Translations under genes and position numbers: made by a program
Shown: in pieces, positions 31,771-45,234 of the stretch
Layout: each line of letters begins with the position of its first letter
Position numbering within the stretch: the stretch's first letter is position 1
Notes under the pieces: model-generated
The model's input: the letters and a program-made list of their open reading frames with translations, nothing else
Database searches by the model: none
What the model was told of the DNA's origin: nothing
Origin: Polytrichum commune
Taxonomy: Eukaryota; Streptophyta; Polytrichopsida; Polytrichales; Polytrichaceae
Length of the DNA: 64,000 nucleotides
Assembly: GCA_950295325.1 (NCBI GenBank)
Contig: OX485803.1
Coordinates: 27,030,001-27,094,000, forward strand
Direction of reading: 5' to 3'

Positions 31771-33862
31771 AGGTAATTGCTTGCATTTATAATCTATACA
31801 TACACATAGTTCTAAATTGGATGACTTGTAAAAAAAACAGGTGAAGTGTTGGGCAAGAATTGATGCAAGTAGGCATGTGCATGAGCATGGAATAATGCAA
31901 AATATGTACACTGAGCTTAGACGCTCATTAATTCCAATAAAAATATCCAGTACATGAAAAACATAGCCAGATTCTCTGAATCAACTGAATGCGTGGTTCT
32001 TGATTTCTCCGTTGCATGTAACCAACCTAAGGAAGATACAACTACTCCTTACTTCTGCAATACAAGTGTTATCCACCAAAGTCTAAATTGGCAACATGGA
32101 TCCAGGCTGTGTATAGCAGTAGATGTAGATGAGCACATGCTTGGATATATGCTCAACAATTCGTTCTGAACTGGTGTAGCCACCGCTAATAAATGTAGCA
32201 GAGAAGACCATCGTTGCTTGATAGGCCTCTGCACAAGAATTCTTGAGGTAACCTTGGAAGCACCTGTAGGCCCATATCTGAACTTGCACTTGGAACATTT
32301 GCACAAATTACTGGACACATTCGAAACTAGAAGACACACCCTGTTTGATCTTGGACAGGAGAAGAACTCCATAAGTTTGCAAGGAGGAGGTTCGACACTA
32401 AAAGAAGAACCTCCTGTATTATGCAGCAAGCCAAACAACACGTTGCCTCTGATCGGATGCACAAGATTCGCCAATATTGTTGCACAGTCAGCCAGCAAAT
32501 TGGAACAATAAAAGATGGTGACCACCCGCAGAGATTGTTGGATAATGCTCTCCAGTGATTGTAGGACATCTTCCCTCTGGTGAATGACCAGAAGATTGAA
32601 GCCGATTATACACTTGAATAACAAAATCGCTTCTGCCAAGATATACAACACCACATAAGATAACTACTCAAAGTAGAATCTAACACAATCAGGTCCCATA
32701 CATGCAAGAGACATGCTAACCTAGGAAAGAAGCGCTTGAGGGGACAATAAAATGGATAGGAGCCCGTAAAAATCTGTCACATATCAAACAAAACCTGAAC
32801 TAACAGCTTGCTAAGTCTAGACATACAAGACTGCTTTCAGCTGCAGCACAGGGAACATCGTTATTATAAATCTGACTCTAAATAAAATCAAAGAAAATTC
32901 AAAGTTTCAGATAAGTTACCTCATCGAAGTGATCGACCTTGCAGTTGTTGCCTTGTTGCCAGCCTTTCTAAGAAAGGCCAGAGGAAGATGGTTCCAGTCA
33001 ATCGCCGCCGCAAGGAAGAGCATTGAAAATGGCCTTTAAAAAACGGCACAGAATATCAGAGTTGCTGAAAATCCTTGTGGGGCTGCACATGACTCCTCAT
33101 GGAATAACTAATAATGAACCTTTTTGGCCTCAAAAATTCGGCACTTTGGTCCATAGTTGCCAAACTGTTCACTAAGTATCAACTAATTATCAGACTTGTG
33201 ATCAAAGTTCTTCAAAGAACTAGCTAACTATCTAGATAATGATTGCTAATTGTAGCAAAGCAAAACAGTATCATATCGAGGTCTTCTAACTACTTCCATT
33301 AGCGGAACTGTCCATATCAGAACAAGAATTAAGTCTGCAGAGGTGACTAAAAAATACCCCATGCAAGACCAAGGAATCTATCTCCATTAAGAGCAATCAG
33401 TTTCCACATGCCAGTGAACTGATTGTCGTCGATCTCAACACATCACAGGAACCACGCCTAGTCGTCTCTTCCATAAGAATCTGTCACATGCCATTGGTAT
33501 AACCTAAAAATCCAACACGAGAAACCATTGGCCGACTTTGGTCTTGCCAAATGATACGCCAGTAAAGTTGTTGCGCTTAGAAGATCCATACTTTTCGCTC
33601 CAAATTGGATAACTTGAAGTGATTGTACTCTGGTACTCCTGTGAATTATTTCAGCCCTCCAGACTATACGAAGACACTTAAATACTTCACAATTTTCTTT
33701 TTTTCCTTTCTTCGTCAGTTACTTCATCACCTGCAGGCCAGAGGCAGTTTTTGTAGTGGCCATGTCATGACTGCAGACTGTTATGAGTTATCAAAGCACT
33801 GACATGGAGTCCATATCAATCCTTGAAAACAGCTCGTTACACTTTCAGATTTTTAGATGTCT
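31771..33862. other. region downstream of the NYN-LOTUS gene
   Basis: This is the probable 3' UTR and spacer of the minus-strand gene. Base composition between 31950 and 33800 is less AT-rich than the flanking repeats, and a 201-codon minus frame at 32049-32654 stays open, but its translation has no domain I recognise. It may be spliced 3' UTR or unannotated exon sequence. Confidence 0.4.
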
Positions 33863-36426
33863 TCACACAGCCACCACAATGAACTCCTTTGCCACTTCTT
33901 TGATGACTGCCACATCCTTAACCTGCACAGAGCATATAAGGAGTGAGTCCCATCTCAGGAGGTTGAAAGCCAAAGAAGTGTACATCCAGCAGTTAAGGCA
34001 AGTCCATATACTTTATTTTTGGCCACCTACATGATTATGCAGCCTATTGTTGAGCTACTATCAGCAGTTACCCAACAAAGCACACAATCAAGAAAATTCT
34101 CGAGTGAGTACCTTCTGAAACAAGGATTCCAGACTGTCCGCTCCCAGCAACTTCAAATCAAGTTCCTTTGCATAGCGCTGCTGATAGATTTTCGAAAACA
34201 TCTTAAGTTTGATGGTATAGGTGTACACAACTAGAAGCTCCTGCAGTTGTTGCTTAAAAATGGACAGATCATCCTCCTTGTGGTCATCCACCCTTATATC
34301 AACCTGCAATTCAAGAGCACCTAGGAGTAAGAACTTAGAGGGTAGGAGCAAAAACGTACATGCATGACATGTATCATAGAAAACTGCTGATCTGTACCAA
34401 CTTTGACTGGGTCCTCTTGAGTGGACCTTAGGAACTAACATACTCATCTAGATGACCTATCACATAATCTAGAAAACCATCGCATATGCCAGTAAAAAGC
34501 CAGTAAAATGACTCACCTCACTGACATCTACAACAGTCTCGTTCCTTGAAGCATCAATTTTGCAATCAACTGCTACGGCATTCCAGTCTGCAGGAACTGA
34601 AGCTTGGGCAACAATTACTTCATCCATATCCATGTCTAGGAGATGTCTTTTGTTCAAAAGATCAGTAGCAGCAGCATCGGCTTTACTGGTCTCCTTCTCA
34701 ACCTCCTTAACTGCCACCACAGTAACCTCCGGTTCGGAATCTTCACTTCCATCCCTGCTGATGATACAAGTATAAATCAGCACATAAGTACAGGACATGT
34801 ATCCACACAGGCCTGCACACATACTACAGATTTGGATAATATAGCAGAATGGGAGCAGAACCAAAATTAGTAAGAGGTGGTTTCAGAGGACCTCAGCATG
34901 TAGTTTCTAAGAACACCAAATTGAGAAAAGGGTGAGGTTTTGTACTTGTCTTTATCCCCTTTGGCAGTAGAGGAACGGTTACTGGTAGGCTTGTACTTGT
35001 TGTTGCGTGACTCCCTCTTGGCCAGGTGTAAAGTCTTTGAGGTGCCATCACCTTTAATGACCAGTGTATCCTTCATCTTCTCAATAAGATGAACTAGTCG
35101 TTGTGCATTATATTCTGCAAGATACAGAGGACGCCCAAACTGCTTGTTGTATTCAGCGGGAACCTTCGATAACATCATCTTCCCACCATTCAACTTCAAC
35201 AGCTGCGTCAACTGCCTCTTCAAACCTGACAGGTCACCTGGCTGTACCCACGAGGTCCCTAAACTCCCTCCAGGACTTGTAGGCTCCAGAATGTCTGCTG
35301 GTGGGCTCAGTTCACCTGTTTGCATTCCTGGTTGAACAGCTGATGCTACTGCATGACCAGGTTCGTGGGTTGAGAACACAGACCGGCTTTGAAATCCACC
35401 GGATACAGGAGTCCTTACGAATGGAGGGGGTGCAGAAACAGCATTCCGGCTGATTGTGGAGCCCATCCTTTGTCCCTGAGGTTGCAACTGCCCTGGAGTT
35501 GCATATTGCTGATGCCCATAGTCCACGGTTGCAGTGTGTACCTGTGAGTAGGGTGATGATGGAGGGAAAGTTCCACTAGGGACTCTCCATGCCAAGATTT
35601 CCTCACCATAAACATCTTCATCGTTCCGTGTATCCGGCTCCTCCGGCACCCAGGGCCCACCGTTGTAATCACGGTAAGTATCCTCAAACTGACTCAACGG
35701 TACTCGATCCTCCATAGGTGCATACATGGTATTTGACACCCGCCCCTGATTGCGATCTTCTATAGCGTACATGCCGTTGGGGGATCGACCTTGCAATCCT
35801 CTCTGTGGCTGAACAAATCCTTCACCTCGACAAAGACTAGGCCAATCCCATACATAACGGCCAGCACCCCTCAAAGCTGATGAAACGCCCACGCCATCTG
35901 GAATTACAAGGACCACCACATATCCACGCTGCCCAAGTTTATGCAAAGCAGGCGCAAAGTCGACATCCCCAGTGATAAGAAAAATGGTGGACGGAGGAGG
36001 GTTATCGAGGGCAAACAAAAACATGTCTACCAAAATAGCTTTATCAGCAGCATCTTTTTTCCCATTTGGCACATCGATGAGGTTGACCCCAGTCCTCTGG
36101 CATCCTTCACGAACTTTTCTGGGGAAGTGATTGAAATCACCATAAGCAGAGAACATCGTCACGGCTCCAACATAAGGATGATCCCTCAGAGCAATCCTAA
36201 TATTCCCAGCGACATCCTCAGCATTTACTTCACCTGGCACGGGACAATTCTCAATGTCCCAAAGGATGGCAACTGGACATTGCTGTTGGACAGAAGTTGC
36301 TCGCATTTGTTGTTGCACAGCATTTGCTCGATGTTGTTGCTGAGCTCTTACGTTGGCGGCAGCGTCCATCCCTGGTGTTGTCCTTTGGGGAGTAAGTGAC
36401 CTCATGGGTGCAGGATATGAAGCCAT
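33863..36426 (-). CDS. NYN-domain endoribonuclease with two LOTUS/OST-HTH domains (MARF1/limkain-b1 type)
   Basis: Four coding exons (minus): 34946-36426, 34517-34754, 34112-34303, 33863-33922; 1971 nt, 656 residues, phases consistent, GT-AG borders. The ATG (36426) is in a good context (gacgATGG). An N-terminal Q-rich stretch (25-50) precedes a NYN/PIN-like fold with its acidic residues: VAILWDIENC (Asp57), KDAADK (125, 128), ILVDM (134), ITGDVDFAPAL (154, 156). A 200-residue low-complexity linker leads to LOTUS domain 1 (about 399-469, LSGLKRQLTQLL to LVIKGD); exon 2 encodes an acidic linker; exons 3-4 encode LOTUS domain 2 (about 586-656, FKQQLQELLVVYTYTIKL to the end). It resembles plant At3g62200-like proteins. 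NYN domains cleave RNA and LOTUS domains bind RNA or partners; substrate unknown. Retention of intron 1 would give a 519-residue product ending at 34867. Confidence 0.9.
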
Positions 36427-37130
36427 CGTCTTATTAAGTTATGATGAAGCTGGCAATACCAAAATACAGACCTTTGAATCTGTTCCGAGTCCCACAAACC
36501 CAACCATCAGATAAGAACAAAGAAGCGAACAAAGGGTGTCGAACGCCAAACCTCCTATTCCCCAAGTCCTAGAAGTAGTCGAGTCAATAACAATGGTTGT
36601 AAGATATACTGACCTATCAATGTACAAAAACGCGGGATGGCAACTGTCTCCGCTGCCTTTAACCTAGAATCGATCAATCTCTTTCGCCCAATGCGTTTCA
36701 ATTCCTCAAATCCCTCTGCAAATCTTGTGACCTCCACCGAAATACGGAATGACCAACTGTCCACAAACACATCAGAGCTTCTCTCCTTGTAGCGTGGCCA
36801 CTGTCTCAAAAATCGACAAAACCCCTCATACCGTACAGTTCACTGTATCCACCTGCACCCACCATCCGAGGACCCTCATATGTCAATAAAAGAGCTATCC
36901 CTTCACCAATAAACACACAACGAAGAGAAAGAGTCTTGCAGAAATTGATCACGACAAGGTCAAAGACGTGTTTGGAGAAGGTAAAGCACAGCGAAGAGGC
37001 GTGAATGGAAGCTACTCCCCGCCCAAGTGAGAAACGGCTCTCCGGAACGGAAAAAGCATCGTGACCCAATTGCAAACCTCAATCGCAAGCGCCAATTCTG
37101 GGCTATGCTATGCTATGCTACACATTTGTA
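36427..37130 (-). other. leader and promoter region of the NYN-LOTUS gene
   Basis: A 5' UTR intron is plausible: a gtcagtat donor at about 36615 and a ttttggtattgccag acceptor at about 36452, both on the minus strand. The upstream part has an 84-codon frame (36555-36809) that may be leader sequence. I see no clear TATA box. A short (CTATG)n repeat lies near 37100-37120. Confidence 0.3.
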
Positions 37131-39660
37131 CAGTACGGAAATAGACGTCGCGACGGTCGCGAAGATAAACGACCTAATACCGTGTCAATGAAGGAACATC
37201 ACCAAAATATCGGGTAAGTTGCATGGTGTGAAAGCTTTTCAAATCATCTATCTACTAGGCAGTGCGCATGAAGCCATGACTTCTCACACAATGAAATTAA
37301 CCGACCAACGCAGACGATGATTTGCTTCTCTCTGCTTCTAGGGTCAAAGCTGCAAGATGGGAAAAATCTGGCGAATAATTCTTCGATCTGTTAATCTTGC
37401 CGTGCCACGTAAGACACTACACATATCATCCCTAATCGAGCTGCTGACTTACCCTAACTTCTCAACTCAAAAAACTCTGAAACAAAGAGGAATTGATGAT
37501 GAGACAAGCAAATCCTCTCCAAGGGAAGAATAACCTGATGGTAACACATAGGATACAAACGACAGCCACACGCATGCTCAAAGTTCACGCCATGCTCAGG
37601 TCCGAGAGTCAAACAGCTCAAGAACGAACGCTAAGGATTCAGTTAAACACAACCCTACAGCAAGATCGTAGGGTTACACAATCACTAAGACGGCATGGAT
37701 GAGGAAGGTTGCAGTCTACGATCACTCCAACCCTATGAAAGGGCATGAACGGGAGCTGTCAAGAAAGAACAGGAGATGGAAAGCGACTCAAATTTCTCCT
37801 GAACCGCTCCTCTAGAAGCACACAAGCACTAAGCACCCTCAAACATGCCATCGACACTCTGCTACAATTCACTCAAATTCCTCGCACACTGAACGGCCAT
37901 CCAAGACGGCACTTGTCACGCTACCGCAAATCACAACGAAGTTTGTGCACGAAGAAACAGCACAGGAGACGGTACCAGGAAACCCTCGGTCTATCTGTCT
38001 GTTCACTCAAACCCTTGCTGCCTCCGCAACGAATTCTCCTGTTCCTAGGAGCGAATTCGGAGCGTTACATGACAAGTCGCCTATCGATGGAAAGCTCTGG
38101 AGGCAAGCAATCCGGCAGGCACCGACTGGTGGTGGTTACCTGGTGCAACAACAACACAGATCGTGCAACATCGTCCGACCTCCTCCCCTCATGAAGCTCT
38201 CTCTCCACACCGCCCGCTCAAACCCCCGCCCCCTTCCTCCCCCTCCTCCTCCTTCACCTCTCTTCGGACGTTCCCACCGCGCTCCCGAAGCTCCAACTCG
38301 TTCCCCGTTGCCATCCCCCTTTCTTGCCGTCGGATCACCCCCCCTGTCGTTCCTTCCGTCGATCTATCCGTCGTTCTCACTGCCCCCTGACTTGTTCCCC
38401 GTGTTCCCACGCCATTCGCTTCCTTGGACTATGTGTGGAGGATCTCACCCGTCCGTGTCAACGTCCACTATTCACCGTTGGATGTTCTCCCATTCGTTCG
38501 CATCCTTGAACTCCGTGTAACTGATATGAGCCGCTGGATCTTATTCGAATCATCCTCCCCGTCCATGCCTTAATGTTCTCGATGTTCTCTACAAGCTCCT
38601 CTTGTCCGCTACCCGTTCGCATCCTCGGACTCCGTGGCATATCGTGGCCGTTCACGCTTACCATCCTCTCGTACCGTTGGATTATGTTCCCTCAAAGAGT
38701 TCCAACAACGTTCTCCTAGTTCCCTATGTGCTCCCACCCCTTGGACTCTATGTACGTCATCGTGGCCGTCCATCTCAATAATGAACTTCAAACGTTGGAT
38801 CGGCTTCGGAATGTTCCTCTCCGTCGATACCACAGGCGTCCCCTTCGTTCCCTAACCCGCCTTGAACTGCGTGTGGACAATCGTCACCGTCCATCGGGGC
38901 GGTCGTGCCACGTGCGTGGGTGCCGCGCCGTCGGATCTCGCGCACAAGGGGTAGGGCGGGGAATGTTGGTCGTCTTCGACAGCTGGCAGAAGATTTGCCC
39001 CGAGGTCCCGAACGAGGTCTTTGATCCAGGGCTTGTACGCTTTAGGCCCTGGGCCCCAGCCTTTGCTTTTTCCTTCCCGAGGCCTTGGTTGTGGTGCTCC
39101 ATGCAGGGAGTCCGGGCTCCCGCACAAACATATGATGGTGGTGCCAAGGGTGTAAAAATTGTACTAAAGAGATTATTATGTGGCCCACGAGCCGGCCTCG
39201 CTTTTGTTCTTGGGAAGAAAGCCCGTTTCCTTTTGCGCTCAAATTCCGGATGGAAAGAAGAAGAAGAAGAAGAAGGAAAAAAACGCAACACAACACAACA
39301 CTTATGACCTATTTGTGCGTGTGTGTGTGTTTATTTATTTCTATTATTGTGTTTATTTTTTTAATATGGATATTTGCCATTGCCCAGAAAGTGTGAACGT
39401 TCACATGGGCTTCATTCGTCCATGCGAATATTGTAGAGTCCAATTCATAATCTACATGTCATCATATATCTCATGCCATGTTGGGAACCAATGATGTGTA
39501 ATATAAACCCTTGAAGGTGTGTATAGGGGACATCATTTGCTATGACTCAACCCCCAACAAGTATGGAAATAAGAGTTTACTTGGTCTATGCTATTAAATC
39601 GAGGTTTGTTATGATTTACTACATAGCGGAAAGTGAAAGCATTATCATATACAACAACTA
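37131..39660. other. GC-richer non-coding region with decayed tandem repeats
   Basis: This is C/T-rich on the plus strand, especially 38160-38450 (many ccccc and cctcc runs). Open frames exist on both strands but change frame freely and have low-complexity translations. The tandem structure at 38420-38910 is listed separately. The function is unknown. Confidence 0.4.
38420..38910 (+). repeat. decayed tandem repeat, about 120-bp unit
   Basis: The motif ccttgRactcYRtgt recurs near 38422, 38503, 38623, 38739 and 38861, each followed by a cgtggccgtcca-like element and, further on, cgttggat. Spacing is about 80, 120, 116 and 122 bp. GC content is well above the window average. Confidence 0.5.
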
Positions 39661-39676
39661 GTATATTACATACATG

Positions 39677-39700
39677 AGTGTGAGTGTGTGTGTGTGTGTT
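39677..39700. repeat. (GT)n microsatellite
   Basis: About eleven GT dinucleotides. Shorter (GT)n and (GAA)n tracts lie at about 39314-39330 and 39256-39275. Confidence 0.85.
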
Positions 39701-39990
39701 ATACATGCTTGGATCTAGTTTATTTGTAAGAGTCTAAATCTCCTTGTATTTCAAATCTTTCTTTAAATTGGTGATGAAGACGAAGAAGAAGAAGATAATG
39801 TTGATATTTTTCAAGAGTAGTGTGAATTCTATTTTTTCTTTGGTTGAGTGTGACTCTTTCTTATGGAATAAAGCGGTCTAAAGGCCAATTAGTAATCCAG
39901 AAAACTTGATCATATCTTGTTCCGTCCCTACTAGAATCATGAGGTCCCTTGGTACTAGTGAATGGGGAGAACCAACTGCTAGTTATAGAT

Positions 39991-40165
39991 GACCCGGTTG
40001 AGTTTGAGAAAAAATCGGTTGAAGTTCAAGATTTTAGGAAAACAACTAATCATTTTAGATATAGAATACACCTCTATGTAATGTAGAGAACCCGGAATAT
40101 CACAACATGTGATCATATGGACTTGGAGACATTAGAATTTGACCGAAAATGTCCAAAATGCTTTC
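39991..40165 (+). repeat. dispersed repeat family 2, copy B
   Basis: Collinear with 23689-23870, including gttgagtttgagaaa and gttgaagttcaaga, and with the minus-strand copy at about 46690-46850. Confidence 0.55.
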
Positions 40166-40169
40166 CATA

Positions 40170-43100
40170 CACTGCTTGATACACATGGTTTTTAAGATGA
40201 CCAGTTGACCCAATGACCCCACGATGATTGGGCGGACCATAGTGGATGACACTAACATGGTTGGGTGGATAATGAATTCCACACTAACTTGCTTGCAACG
40301 AGGGGATGGGTGTCAACCACTTGCACTATTGCTATGTGCTTTCAATTTCCGTATATATACACCAATATTGTATCAATCATGCACCAATTTTAGCTTGGGC
40401 GATTTCTAGCACTTCTAGCCACGATGTTGATAGATAAGCTTAAACCCGTCCAAACATTGCGTACGGCCCCATAATGGGCCGACCCTTGAAGATAAAGTGA
40501 TGGAGAGGCCACAAAGAGTGGTTGGACTTACATGTTTTGCTTCGGTATGATTTCTTTTGCATTCGAGCCTACCTACTCATTCAAAGCTTCGTTTTTTTAC
40601 TTCTTAGAATGTAGTTGGACTTGAAAATTTTATCCTTACAAGCGTCGTTCTTGTGAATAGCTTGCAGTCGAGCAAACGTGTCATATCCCATGAAGTTGAT
40701 GTTTTACGCATGTTCACATGCGCACACAAATGCATTTGAAAAGAAACATATCATGTTTTGTGATGTAAGGTACTTCTTGGTTCGGCTTCGCATTATTAAA
40801 ACGTAGGGGAGAATGGAATGGAATGGAATGCAATGCAATTCATTCCAATTTAAACTTAACTAGTATGGGTCCATGTTGTCCCAACCCTTTGCACCCGTAC
40901 ACATGACACATCATTGTCCCCACCTTTCCAGAACAGTGGGAAATGACGGGGCGACAACGTCACGACCACCACCACCACCATCACCGTGTTGTCCATTGTA
41001 TATAGATGTTATCACGTTACCCTCTATCATTGATTGCATGAACTTGTGAGCATGCATCAACTTCATACAATACCATAAGTTGACAATAGGTCGGGAGTAT
41101 TTTTACCAATAATGAATCAATTTAAAAAAGGCTTAGGTGGTTTGTAAAAATATATATGAAAAAATCAGGCAAATATGTGTATGTATGTGCATTAAGGCAC
41201 ATAGCATGTTCTACATACAAATCTCAAACTCTACCACAAGGCACTTACTTCTTGGTTTGGCTCTTTGTGGCAGGAGTTGTATCATGATGGTCTCTTTGTT
41301 TGAAGGTTATCGCTTCACTCATGAAATGCACATTTCCCAATCATCATACCAATGGCAACTTGATCGCATACAAGCAAGAGTACCTCTCTTTTATCTTACT
41401 TAAAAGTCACGAAACAATATGCAACCCAAAAGTTTAAAAAAATTCGTCCATTTGGCACAACCTAGAGTTTGGTTCACAACCCATAGGATGTCAACTTTTT
41501 TTATGTTTAATTAATGACATGTATGTTTGTATGTGATATTGTACTACCATGATGATTTGGCGTTAACAATAGTATTTGGAGATTTGGAAGAAGAAAACAT
41601 TGAATTTATTTGGTTCCAAAAAATCTCGTCTTCGTGAATAAAAAAATGAAAGTCTAACACAAAATTTCAATTGTTGAAATAAGACCTTGAAAATAAACAA
41701 GTTATTTGACAACAATTTGCCTAATCCGCCCTGAAACTTTGGTGATGAGTCCACATGAATCTCACTACCTAATAATATATACACTGGACCACACTAGACC
41801 TAGATAACAATTCTCAACACATGTATGAACGTAAAGTTACAACATACACAAAGATGCCGGGAAAATTGCAAAAACAGAAAAACCAAAACAAACAAACAAA
41901 CAAACAAACTTTGTTGAATGACAAATCTACTACCCGGTGATGATGCAATGCCAAGATGAGGTTTCACAAACAACTATAAATTTTGTCCTTTAGCATTTGG
42001 AAGGAAATTCCTCAACTCCACTCACGCGTTGTGAGTCGGGAGGAAGAAAATGTCGTCTCCGCACACAACAAAAATATCTTGGGTTGCCTCCTCACGCCAA
42101 ACTCCTCCTTCTTCTTCTTAGCTCACCCAAAGGCACCAACCACCACCGAAGTCCGTCCACGAGTCACTCATACTTTCGAGAGTGACATAGGGTTCCGTTG
42201 CTCAAAGTTTTTATTACTCGTCGTCGTTGGACCAAGACTTATTTCCCCCTCCCAAGTAAGTAAGAAAGGAAGTATGCGAGGACTTGAAATGGTCTTGAAC
42301 AACTGTCAACTTGTTTTGCCTTGGGGAACGGAATGCTTCGGAAAAGAACCCTAATTCCCTTACCGGATGTGGGGCCTCAATGTACACAATTTATACGGGC
42401 TTCACCAAGTTCGTGTATTATATTTAATATGGTTATGTGTAAGAAACCCATCTTGTATGCATTGTCTTGAGTCAAGGAGAAAATGAAAATAAAAAATATT
42501 TGTACTAGACATTGATGATCAAAGTACAATGTATGTAGTTGCATACTTGAACCAAAATATCAACTTATTCAAATGGTGGACTTGAAGGATAATTTGATTT
42601 CAAGTAGGGTCCCTTTTTGATAGGATTAGCTAGAAAAGAAAGTATGTAGCCCGAGTATGTTATTTTTTGCTTGGAGAGGCCCAACCTAGGTCATTTAGAC
42701 ACTCAGGGGTTAGACCTTAATTGGCCAAGATGGTTGATTTGTGTGGGTTTTTTTTTTTTTGGGGGGGGGGGTTGTAGTACACTTTATTTATGGTTCACTT
42801 ACATGATCACATGCTTTGTGAAACTTGTGAAATGTGACTCCTAAGTTATCCAAATTGTTAGATTTACTTTGTAGAAACCTACACTAGTATGTGCAAATAG
42901 GTTGGCCCATGCTAATTCATTGACATTTTACACTATTTCTGCAAGTTTTATCACATTTAATAAAACACATGAAATGTATTCACTATGGTTGTCATACGGA
43001 TGGATAAACAAAGTCGTGAGAATTTTGTGATCAAATTTTGATCCAAGATAATTTAAATGGGTATATAGAGACAACCTAATTCCACATGTCAAGTAGGTTG

Positions 43101-45230
43101 TGGAGAAGAGGGAATCATCATATATGAGCATACCTCTCATTCATGCATCATAAAAGCCTTGAAATGGTATCCAATCTAGAGGGAGGTTTTTGGGGTTTAT
43201 GTGAAACTAGTATTAGCTTTGAAGACCCATAAGTAGTGTGCTTGAGGTCATTTGAGATGAATCGGCAACAAACCTATAGGGGGTCAAGTTTTAATGTTGG
43301 ATGGATGATTGGTACCCTCATATATGATAATTCCCTTTCTCTCTCTGCAAAGTTTAGCCTAGATTGCATGACTCATCGTAGCTAAATTGATTGTGTGATA
43401 TAAGTACTTGGTATGCATAGTACTTGGTATATGAGGACACAAAATAATATATTTTTCTATGTATGTTACCGAAATATCATGGTGCTTTTACTCTTTCAAA
43501 AGGTCTAAGGGGTTCAATGGAAAACCTATACACATATTGAATCTATTCTCAAAACGGGGCTTTGACAAAAAATTGTTTTTATTCTGATTTTATCCTACAT
43601 TTTTTTTTCTAAGGTGAAATAAATTGATCTTTTACAAAAGTCGCCTAGATACGTATGCTAGATACGTATTTGCATCCAAAGGCAGCATGGTTGTGTGTTT
43701 GTACTTGAATCTTCATTTGCATTAAGGTGTTTGATGCACAAGTTACTTTTAAACAAGTCAATTTACACATAATGACCAGCTAAAATTGAAGTTTGCAACT
43801 CAAATACACATTATTCCATCCATCGAGAGGTCCGAATAGGGCCTCTTGCACACATCTTGGATGCTTGGGGTTGACAAAGATTAGGTAGACATGGATCTTG
43901 TGGGAGTCCAAGAAATCTCCTATGGTGAAATTATTATTAACCTCAAAAGTGTATGTTGACATTGTTTGATTTTAAAACATGAAATGTGCTTAGAAGCAAA
44001 TGATAACTAGGTTTCCTCATGCAACATGTCCATGATCTTGGTTGTCTTTGTACTAAGTATATTGGTTATATTCATGGCATGACACATACATAAAGAGTTT
44101 TCTATACCTCATCTTCAAATATTAACAAAATGCAACATTGTAGAGTTTTGCAAACACATGTAGTATTGTTTAATCCGATTTTACCTTCAAATTCCAGTTT
44201 ATTTAGATATTTTTCTCCAATGATCGCATGAGTTCATCTCTTCTGGATGTATGCAACTACCTTAAGGTCCAAATAATGGTTTTGAACTCACTTTTATCTC
44301 GAACAATGTTGTAAAGACATAATTGAAATGAATTAATTGTGATCATCAAGGGACCTCCTTTCATCTATGATGGATGAGTGTACATGGCTAATAGCAAGCT
44401 TTGGCCCGACTTAGCATTTGTGTCAATCAACCCTAGCACTCGTGTAAAAACCTACCCCTTGTAAATAGGTTCATAGATGATTCATCCCAACTTAAGCTGA
44501 ATGTGCTAATTACGGGTCAAAATTGCTAAGGAAATGAAACTCCGGATTGTAAGGACTCTCCAATATTTTCACCTTCAACTTACTTGAGTGACACAAATCC
44601 TTGGCCCTCTTGTCATAGATTGTACTTATCCATCAACCCTTGTATTGGAGAGGCCATGCTTATAGTGTGGATTGGTTTGTCGTACATGTATTGGTGTGGA
44701 TCGTGACATGCTTCTACCAATGTATAACATGGATGTGAAACTCTATATAACAAAAACCACGTCAAATGCATCATCAAATATTGAGCAATTTTGGAAATCG
44801 TTTCATTTCATGAACATCTACCAATATAAACATTGCACAACTCTCATATTTACACGGTACACTTAACTCATAGGATTGGAAGGAAAGCATCAAACGGAGA
44901 GCGTTTCTCATTGTAAGGATCAAAGTGGGGTTGACGATTGGATGCCTTTTGATGGGTTTGAAGTAACTATATATGCAACACCACGGCACCAAACTCAAAC
45001 CTTTTGTGCGTGGTTGAGGTGCATGAATACCAAGCAAACATACTCCCAAAAACCTATACATCATGGGTTCAATCTCATTGTCTTGGCCACATATGAATGT
45101 TTCATTCTACAACTAATACCACGCGGACAAGTGTTTTTGGATCAAATACCCACCCAATTTGGCAAGTTAATTTATACTTGCATCAATTCTTACATCGTTC
45201 ACGACGCTCTCTTTTCAAACACACGTGTAG
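40170..45230. other. intergenic, no gene seen
   Basis: AT-rich sequence with a (CAAA)n tract at 41886-41909, a T13G11 homopolymer pair at 42748-42771 and the second copy of dispersed family 3 (43085-43330). The 123-codon plus frame at 41983-42354 and the others have no recognisable motif. Confidence 0.45.
43085..43330 (+). repeat. dispersed repeat family 3, copy B
   Basis: Same family as 26717-26950. Confidence 0.55.
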
Positions 45231-45234
45231 TGTA

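Noticed and set aside
36555-36809. 84-codon frame upstream of the NYN start as part of the protein
   Set aside because: Its frame does not join the ATG exon through a good splice pair that keeps the reading frame. It is better explained as leader sequence with a 5' UTR intron.
38884-39307. Overlapping frames of 84-193 codons on both strands
   Set aside because: They occur in all frames of a GC-rich, low-stop region, with repetitive Pro/Arg/Lys translations. None carries a domain, and the strands compete.
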